This document shows, piece after piece, positions 10,273 through 16,753 of a stretch of DNA of 22,277 nucleotides; positions within the stretch are counted from its first letter, which is position 1, and the number at the start of each line of letters is the position of its first letter. Location of the stretch: assembly GCA_001929475.1 (NCBI GenBank), contig LXFE01000733.1, positions 1 through 22,277 on the forward strand, given 5' to 3'. The notes beneath the pieces are model-generated. The model was not told the origin of the DNA, searched no databases, and saw only the letters and a list, made by a program, of their open reading frames with translations. Position numbers and translations under genes: made by a program. This stretch comes from Neolecta irregularis DAH-3. Taxonomy: Eukaryota > Ascomycota > Neolectomycetes > Neolectales > Neolectaceae.

Positions 10273-11212
10273 ATGGCAACCCAAGGACTCCTTCGCTTTC
10301 TTCAACGTCGAACAATCTTATTCATTCCCCTTCTGCATACAGCGCTTTTGATAATCATGATATCATTCATCGGTCGTATAGCATCCAATTACACATTTTT
10401 CTACGAACGACGTCCGATTTTGACGTTGGCTGTGACTAATGCAGTATTGGGTGGAATATCGGATACCCTAGCCCAGACCTTTACCGCCGTATGGATTTCC
10501 CCCTGTGTACGCAGGAAAAGCTGAGTGTAGATCCGACATAGGAGGTTGAAGGCTGGACAAAGGGATAAGACTATATTTCTTGAACTTGATGAAAAGATTC
10601 CTTATTCGCAAAAGGGTTTGCTTCCCGAGAGTAGAACGTTGCCTCCTCCATTTGAATTTGATAGGCTGGTACGGTTTATGAGTTTTGGTACGAGTTGTTT
10701 TAGACTTTGCAGACTCTGACATTCAAGGTATGTTCAATGCGCCTATTCTAGTATGATTCAGTTTATGATTTAATGGTTTACCAGTCAGTACAATTGGTTT
10801 GGCTTCCTTGATCGAACCTTTCCAGTCCCTCAAGGAACCTTATCTGGAGGATTTGGCAAAGTGCTGATGAGAGTTGGTGTGGACCAGTGTATATTTGCCC
10901 CCATCGGTCTTTGCGTTTTCTTTACATTCATGGGACTTTCGGAAGGACATGGAATTTCTGGCGTGAAGAGGAAGTTGAATGACGTAAGACATACAAGATT
11001 ATTTTCTGACGGTTAGGGATATAGTCGGGCCCTTGGAAGCAATTTTGTTGTCTGGCCGGCTGTACAATTCATAAACTTCAAGGTCATGCCATTGAGGTTC
11101 CAGATTCCATTTGTTTCGACGGTTGGGATTTTCTGGTGAGAGGAGGCGAATACAGAATGCTGACCAATGCAGGACTATGTATCTTTCATTGACGAATGCT
11201 TCAGATGTCTAG
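10273..11212 (+). CDS. Mpv17/PMP22-family integral membrane protein
   Basis: Four-helix channel-like membrane protein of the Mpv17/PXMP2/Sym1 family, found in the peroxisomal or inner mitochondrial membrane. Inferred exons: 10273-10488, 10531-10687, 10728-10750 (23 nt), 10789-10983, 11017-11135, 11173-11212, giving 249 aa. Family landmarks in order: RRPILTLAVTNAVLGGISDTLAQ, then a fungal-type hydrophilic insert ending RTLPPPFEFDRLVRFMSFG, NWFGFLDRTFP, DQCIFAPIGLCVFFTFM, FVVWPAVQFINFKVMP, and FWTMYLSLTNAS at the end. The last exon adds only 13 residues but restores the conserved C-terminus. Residues about 17-35 are an extra N-terminal hydrophobic stretch, which could be a targeting or membrane segment. 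The organelle cannot be decided from sequence. Confidence 0.9.
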
Positions 11213-11381
11213 GGAGGCTTGAAGGGAGTTTGAGATACCGGTTTGCATAGCTACTACATGATGCCTCAAGCCACAAAAGAGAGATATTAAAATAAGCCAG
11301 GGGATGATTATGGATTCCCCATGCAGCTAGACTCCAATGCAGATGCTCCGAACTATACATGTATGGAGGTAGATGCCGCGA

Positions 11382-11885
11382 CTATGCATATGCATATCCA
11401 CTCCCGACGCATATGGGTCTGATGTTGTTTCCGGCGACGGGGAATCTCTGGTCTCTGTTGCCCGTGCACTTTGCCAGGCGCTGGCGGTGGACGTACTCCT
11501 CGACGGTGGAGCGTGTGCGGGGCGGGCTGCCTGCCTGGATCGCGAGATCCTTGAGCTGCAGCTGCTTCAGTTCCTTCCTGCGGGCCAGCGCAGACTGAAC
11601 CGGCGTGAGCGGCTGTGCGGGCGCGGGGTCGTCCGCGGGGTCGGGTGCCAGTGTCTCGATGTGGATTTTGCGCTGCGACCGGCGCACAGCCAGCGACGGC
11701 GGCTTGTTCTGGATGGCAAGCATCGCCCCAGCCTCGTCTGGCGGCGGCGCGGGAGCAGGCGGCTGCTCTGGGTCGGCCGGTCTGAAGAGCCACCGCCGGA
11801 GGGTTGCCGTCCAGTCGCGGGCTGCAAACGGCGGCGGCGGCTGGGGAAGCGCAGCCAAGGGAAGCGGGAGTGCAGCCGTGGTCAT
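11382..11885 (-). CDS. GC-rich hypothetical protein, Pro/Ala-rich then basic
   Basis: A 167-codon ORF starting MTTAALPLPLAALPQPPPPF. I do not recognise the family. The N-terminal third is Pro/Ala-rich with RDWTATLRRWLF; the middle has NKPPSLAVRRSQRKIHIETL; then a charged, probably helical stretch LARRKELKQLQLKDLAIQ and STVEEYVHRQRLAK. Codons are strongly GC-ending from the start to about 11470, which supports coding. GC falls near the end, so the last 25 or so residues may be read-through of an unrecognised intron or 3' UTR. The arginine-bearing N-terminus with no acidic residues before RDW could be a mitochondrial presequence (inference). Overlapping open frames on both strands are expected in such GC-rich DNA and are treated as shadows. 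Confidence 0.5.
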   Translation of the reverse strand: MTTAALPLPLAALPQPPPPFAARDWTATLRRWLFRPADPEQPPAPAPPPDEAGAMLAIQNKPPSLAVRRSQRKIHIETLAPDPADDPAPAQPLTPVQSALARRKELKQLQLKDLAIQAGSPPRTRSTVEEYVHRQRLAKCTGNRDQRFPVAGNNIRPICVGSGYAYA

Positions 11886-12217
11886 GATACAGCCGCAGCG
11901 AGACGCATACGAGAGGCGATGCGGTGGAAAAGCAGCAATGTGTTGGAAAGCAGCAATGTAAAAGCAGCAAGGTGGCTAGGAATAGAGGCGATGTGGTAGG
12001 ATGTGAGGGTGGTTGGAAATTACAGCCGGCCAGCGACGATGGAGGTTAGATATAGCAGCCAGTCATACACATCCAGACTAAATAAAACAATAAGGCAGTG
12101 CGGCACCTCACCTGCGATCTATTAATAGACTCCCCACGGACGACGTCGGATCGCAAAGCAAAAGCAAAGATCGCAATAATAAACACCACAAGAACTCCAT
12201 TACACCGTACAGCGCTT
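11886..12217. other. Spacer with short GCAGCAATG repeat
   Basis: Between the hypothetical gene start and the OLE1 stop. Holds a short direct repeat at 11927-11972 (units of AAAGCAGCAATGT, two full and one partial). It should include the promoter of the hypothetical gene and the OLE1 3' UTR. No gene seen. Confidence 0.5.
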
Positions 12218-13658
12218 CTAGATAGTCAGAGCAATTGCTGCTGCCGGGTTTGTATGCGGGAACCGGCGCGATAGCACGTCCAGCTCGCCGAACTTGCCCT
12301 CTTTCTGCCCGCGCTTCCGAATCTCCACCTGCATCCCGCCACGCACAACGCCTACCCGCATCGTTGCAAGCAGATTGTGCGCCGCGTTGGAATGGTCGTA
12401 CACACCCCCGTTGAATGCGGCAGTCATGTCTTTTCCAATGCCCGATTTAATCAACGCTTTCCCGCCAGGGTGACTTGAAATGAAATCCGTGACATCGTGT
12501 ACAACCCCGCTCATCAAGATAAGATTCTTCTCTTTAGCTGCCTCAATATCTGGGAATCAGAAATAGTGCAAATTTACACGTACAATCGTCGTATTCAATA
12601 ACCGGCAGTTGATCGACCGGAACGCCCCAGTCCAGTCGCCCGCGCCATTGATCTAGTTTCTTTTGTCGCTGTTGGACAATTCCCTTTTGAATCTCGTTTG
12701 ATGGAAACTGCCGTAGTCCAGACGCTAAACCGAGGACGTGAAAAAGGCGGATAAGCCATTTCGTCGGATCGTACTGGTACCACTCGATTGCATTTCGATA
12801 ATCGATCGGGAATCTACACACTCAGCTTGAAAAAACAAGCCCATACTCGTGGTGAAAGTTGTGGTATCCCTCGCCTAATGTCGCAAATGCAGTCAAGACA
12901 TGGTCTCTTGGCGTAAGTCTATCATCAAAAGGCTGATCGCCGATCCAGTGCGCCAGCGAATTTACACAAAAAGTGGCATGATGAACCACCACAAGTCTCA
13001 GTATACCCGCAAAGAAGAATCCGCCGCGAAAATCACCCCATCCGTATCCAGCGACAACACATGGAAGTATGAATCCCATGAATATCATGATTGGAGTGAA
13101 ATGGCGGTGTTGGAATTTGACAAGTGGATCGACGTCCAAGTCGGAAATATCGGAACGGCCTTTCTTCTTGGGATCAGGCGTCATCATTATCCATCCCATG
13201 TGCGCGTGAAAAAAGCCTTTCTGCATCGAATAGGGATCTTTCTCGGTATCTGTGAATCGGTGGTGATTGCGATGAGCCGCTGACCTAACAATCAACCCAC
13301 AAATCGAGGGGGGGACAAACCACCATCGAATGGAGCCTTGAGCAGCGCCGCTGGCAACGAGCATCAGTACGATGCGGAGAGACAGGGACGCAGAGTATGA
13401 GCGATGTGCCCATAGACGGTGGTATCCCGCCGTTATTCCCAGCCCGGTACAGTAGTACCATATTATGGACCATATCAAGGTCTTTGTGTGGATTGGGGTT
13501 GAATATAACGCGTAGAGGCTGAGCAGCGGGGTACCTATTAGCGCGATGGTGTTGACCCAGCGGATCTTTTTCCAAAAATTACGGACAGTAGAGGGTTGTT
13601 CTGAGAGGACAAGATCAGGGCGGACAGCCTGAGAGTTGCGGGATGCGATCTGAGGCAT
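12218..13658 (-). CDS. OLE1: Delta-9 fatty acid (stearoyl-CoA) desaturase with cytochrome b5 domain
   Basis: ER-membrane di-iron desaturase that makes oleoyl/palmitoleoyl-CoA, with its electron donor fused at the C-terminus. Inferred exons on the minus strand: 13658-13321, 13284-12847, 12813-12584, 12549-12218, giving 445 aa, normal for fungi. Three His boxes: HRLWAH (80-85), HRNHH (117-121) and HNFHH (254-258), with NSLAHWIG between boxes 2 and 3. The cytochrome b5 domain has HPGG (His362) and [14 protein letters not shown], whose His388 and His393 are the candidates for the second heme ligand. Conserved [16 protein letters not shown] follows box 3. The start is the first ATG giving the family-like N-terminus with [10 protein letters not shown]; an in-frame upstream ATG at 13862 would add 68 unrelated residues and probably lies in the leader. 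Intron 1 (36 nt) has no stop and falls beside His box 2. Divergent from the secreted-protein gene. Confidence 0.95.
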
Positions 13659-14359
13659 GATGCAAGCCCAGAGGGAGAGTAGAGAAAAAAAAGGAAAAGA
13701 CCCGCGGGATGCTGGAAAGGCTTGGAGATGGAGGTTGGATTTCAAAGAGGGATTTCCCCTTGTGAGAAGTTTGCAAGGAGAAAAGACCAAATTAGCAACC
13801 CGACCCCATGCCGTGCTTGTTTGAGCGCCACGGCAAGGAAAGGCCGGACGTGCGTGTGTCATGTCAAGCGCCCGGCTGCTTTGTCCGCCGCAGCGCGATG
13901 CTCGGTCGAGGCATCGGGAGGGAAGCGGGAAGCGGAAGCGGGAGGATTATTATTGATCTCACCCGCTCCAGAATCTCCGGTTTCCTAACTATTACGCGCA
14001 CCACCAATAATGATTTTATTATTCATATTTCTAATATTGGTCGCATATTCAGCTATTCTAATACAGCTTCATTGATAAACTCCGTTTTGTAGACCGATAT
14101 GAAGATATATATTGACAATATATCTCTGGTGGGTGGGTGGGTGGATTACTAATCCACCCGGTGGGTCGTACTGATTGAGTTTCACTTGGGAAACTTTCCC
14201 GTTCTTCGTCCTTCTATTTGACTCATTTGATTTTACCCAGTGCATTATTTTGAATCGTTTTCCTATCGGAGGCAGTTGCAGAACAAAAGTGTCTCATCCG
14301 TTTCCGGAACAATTTTATATAATTCCCTTTCCGCCCGCCATTTCTGGAAACTCGCCGAT
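13659..14359. promoter_or_regulatory. Shared divergent promoter region (OLE1 / secreted protein)
   Basis: About 700 bp between two divergent starts. The OLE1-proximal half is GC-rich and includes a purine-rich short repeat of GGAAGCG type near 13919-13945. The other half is AT-rich. At 14139-14159 there is an inverted repeat GGGTGGATTA-C-TAATCCACCC, immediately preceded by tandem GTGG/GGGT units. Just before it, 14104-14124 is an imperfect AT palindrome. No coding frame starts with ATG and shows family resemblance. Confidence 0.45.
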
Positions 14360-15205
14360 ATGTTGTTGGAATTGTTGTTGTTCCCCCTTGTGTTAGCCGA
14401 TCTCGATTCAGCTGTTGCGAACTCGGGGTTTCCCACGTCACAGAGCTATCCGATGGACAAAATATATCATCCATACAACGGCGAAACGTCGATTCGAACT
14501 GTTTGTCACACGGTACATCTCCAGGATAGACCTTTTATCAAGCTTTCAGTAATATCAAATGGAGTCAGGCTTGTTGATCGTTTCTTTCCTTGTGAGGGTG
14601 AAGAGAAGTGTATTTCTATTGAGCATGGACTGGCGACGTGCATAAATAAGGACTCGGCGACAACTACTATTCAAACCGACTTGACCCAGACAAAGATTGG
14701 CAGAGAGATGTACGTACTTGAACAAGTCACGAAAAAATATCCGCACGAAGCTCTCCTGTTTTTGCCTTTCTCAGCAAATGTCCTAGTTTCAGCTATCTAT
14801 TGTTCAAGGAACCAGGCCAAGATCAGTTATGCTCTTCGTGGTATCGTCGTCAACGATCCGCTCGTTAGACGGTGTCAACACGGATGTGAGCCGGGATACC
14901 TTCACAACGCATCCGGCGGATGTAGTTCTGAGTCTTCCGGTACGAGGAAATATTTCACCGATTTGCTTTCTCAGAAGACGTATATGGCAGCATTTCGTGG
15001 TGCGCCTGATTCAACCGGCCTTTCCGAGTTATTGGCGTCAACGAAGGAATTGAGTGGGCGACACAATCATCACACTGACGCTGCAAATGACAGTGATGGC
15101 GACAATTCAGATGCCCAGGCATGGGATGATTCCGATGATCTTGAATTTGAAATGCTCTATCAAGATCTTGATAGTGATGAATATTCAAGACATTATGTTC
15201 GGTAG
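14360..15205 (+). CDS. Unrecognised secreted Cys-containing protein with acidic tail
   Basis: A single-exon frame of 281 aa; I recognise no family. The first ATG gives a clean signal peptide MLLELLLFPLVLA followed by DLDSAV. The open frame extends upstream to a GTG at 14240, but that would bury the signal sequence, so 14360 is preferred. The mature part has eight cysteines (HLQDRPFIKLSV flanked by Cys; FFPCEGEEKC; GLATC; IYCS; RRCQHGCEPGYLHN; GGCS), enough for four disulfides. It has NAS and NDS sequons. The last 60 residues are His- then Asp/Ser/Glu-rich. No transmembrane helix or GPI signal follows. Uninterrupted coding over 846 nt is unusual for this intron-dense window. A secreted or ER-luminal role is inferred only from the signal peptide and cysteines. 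Confidence 0.75.
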   Translation: MLLELLLFPLVLADLDSAVANSGFPTSQSYPMDKIYHPYNGETSIRTVCHTVHLQDRPFIKLSVISNGVRLVDRFFPCEGEEKCISIEHGLATCINKDSATTTIQTDLTQTKIGREMYVLEQVTKKYPHEALLFLPFSANVLVSAIYCSRNQAKISYALRGIVVNDPLVRRCQHGCEPGYLHNASGGCSSESSGTRKYFTDLLSQKTYMAAFRGAPDSTGLSELLASTKELSGRHNHHTDAANDSDGDNSDAQAWDDSDDLEFEMLYQDLDSDEYSRHYVR

Positions 15206-15747
15206 ACGTTTGGAACAATTTTCTAATATAGCGGTCGCTGAACCATTATTTTTCTTACAAGGCCTTTGAATGCGGTGTATACTCATCTTCCAATATAAAC
15301 AGCATATCGTTCCCCGTTGAGTCAAGAGATAGTCATTTCCCTTCCATGGGGCCCGGCTTAATTCCAATGTAATATCCGGATATCAATTATACATCTTTGC
15401 TTCGTTTGAAAGGTTTCGAGTGCATCCAGATTGATTTACAGGAGCCTGACGATACCGAATGTGTAGCAGAAAGAGGCTAGAGCTATCCAACGGATTCAGG
15501 AGACATGTTTGACAGCAGTGATTTCGAAACAAACGAGGCCTTGGTATGTGGGTCGATAATAACAGGGTTTCACCATAAAAGGCGTCCTTCCGGGAAATCA
15601 GGTGAGGGGAGTTTAAAGGGCTGATGGCGGGAGCCACTACTTGTAAAATCTTTCTACAATCTCCGATTCCAGAATCTTTCCACAATCGTTCCAGAATCTC
15701 CGTTTCTCCATGAGAACAGGATAAATCCCGGGCGGGTGTTCTTCGCT
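15206..15747. other. Intergenic, promoter of methionine aminopeptidase
   Basis: Spacer between two genes on the same strand. The minus-strand frame 15383-15685 has no family resemblance. The right end carries two heat-shock-element-like motifs (separate entry). No gene seen. Confidence 0.55.
15667..15698. promoter_or_regulatory. Two heat-shock-element-like TTCnnGAA motifs
   Basis: Two copies of TTCCAGAATC, at 15667 and 15689, 22 bp apart, each containing the TTCnnGAA inverted half-sites recognised by HSF1. The first is followed by TTTC, close to a third half-site. They lie 50-80 bp upstream of the aminopeptidase ATG. A related TCCAGAATCTCCG occurs at 13967-13979, about 310-320 bp upstream of the OLE1 ATG. 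Binding is inferred. Confidence 0.3.
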
Positions 15748-16753
15748 ATGCGTCCCTGGCTGCGCGATCCGCTCTACCGCCGCATTGCCCCGAAATCTCT
15801 GCGCCCTCTCCCGCGGCCGGCCTCTTTTTTCCCCGCGCGCATCCGGCAGCCGCACTATGTCCGCCTGCAGGGCTCGTCGCCGTGGCGGCCCGGCATCAGG
15901 GACATCCGCGAGAACCAGGCGGCTGTGGACTCGCTGCGATACACGGGAGCGCTGGCCGCCGCCTGTCTCGCCCATGCGGCGTCGCTTCTCGCGCCCGGCG
16001 TGACAACGCAGGCTGTCGAGCAGCAGGTGCGGCGGTGGGCCGAGCGGCGAAACGTGTATCCCAGCCCGCTCGGCTACAACGGCTTTCCCGCGGCGCTGTG
16101 CACCAGCATCAACAACGTGGTTGCGCACGGCATCCCCGACGAGTGCGTTAAGTAGATAGGGTTCGCACTGACCGCAGGACCGCGCTCGTCAATGGCGACA
16201 TCGTCAACCTGGACATCACGCTCTACGGGAGCGATCCCGCGGCAGACACGGCGGTCCATGCGGACACCTCGGCCACCTTCAGCGTCGGCCAGTGTTCCCC
16301 GCACTCCGCACGCCTCATGGCGGCCGCGGAAAGAGCATTGGCCGGTGCAATCCGTGTCTGTGGCCCCGGCGTGCCCTACCGCGAAATCGGCCGCGCAGTC
16401 GACAAGGTCGCAAGCGACGCCGGCTTTGAGACCCTACCAGAGCTGTGTGGCCATGGCATCGGCGAGGAGTTTCACCAGTTTCCCGTCGTCGCACACACCT
16501 TTGAACCAGACAACCAGGAGACCATGCAGCCTGGCCACGTGTTTACTATTGAACCGCAGGGCCCCCGTTGTAACCCCCCCAGTGACGTCGTAGGTGTCTT
16601 GTAGAAGGATCGGCCTCCGCAGTCGTGCTGTGGCCGGACCAGTGGACGTTGTCGACCCACGACGGAAGCCGCAGCGCACAATTTGAGCATACATTAATGA
16701 TCACCGAGACCGGCGCAGAGGTCATGACCCGGCACGGGGCCGGCCTTACGTAA
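15748..16753 (+). CDS. Type 1 methionine aminopeptidase, probably mitochondrial
   Basis: Dinuclear metalloprotease removing N-terminal Met from new proteins. Inferred exons: 15748-16142, 16178-16555, 16594-16753, giving 310 aa. The first 40 residues ([20 protein letters not shown]...) are Arg/Pro-rich with no Glu, like a mitochondrial presequence, and the Zn-finger of cytosolic MetAP1 is absent, so it fits the mitochondrial MAP1D class. All five metal ligands are present: Asp144 (NLDIT), Asp161 (HADTS), His224 (CGHGIG), Glu257 (FTIEP) and Glu289 (QFEHT), plus the substrate-binding His in VAHGIPD. The last intron as modelled is GC-AG (16556-16593), giving TIEPCLVEGS; a GT-AG alternative (16567-16604) gives TIEPQGPQGS and also keeps all ligands. 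Very GC-rich compared with its neighbours, but with the same short introns. Its stop overlaps that of RTT107. Confidence 0.9.
16746..16753. other. Palindrome containing both convergent stop codons
   Basis: TTACGTAA reads as ACG TAA on both strands in the correct frames: it ends the aminopeptidase (plus) and RTT107 (minus). The coding regions therefore overlap by 8 bp tail to tail, and each protein ends in Thr. Confidence 0.9.

Noticed and set aside
11353-11999. Several long frames on both strands in the GC-rich block
   Set aside because: GC-rich coding DNA lacks stops in other frames; only the minus frame 11382-11885 has a sensible start and protein-like segments.
12900-13283. 127-codon plus-strand frame inside OLE1
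   Set aside because: Antisense shadow of exon 2 of the desaturase, which has its His boxes intact.
14240-14359. N-terminal extension of the secreted protein from GTG at 14240
   Set aside because: Not an ATG, and it would place the hydrophobic signal sequence 40 residues inside the protein.
15637-16304. Minus-strand and alternative-frame ORFs over the aminopeptidase
   Set aside because: Shadows of a GC-rich gene whose plus-strand frame carries all metal ligands.
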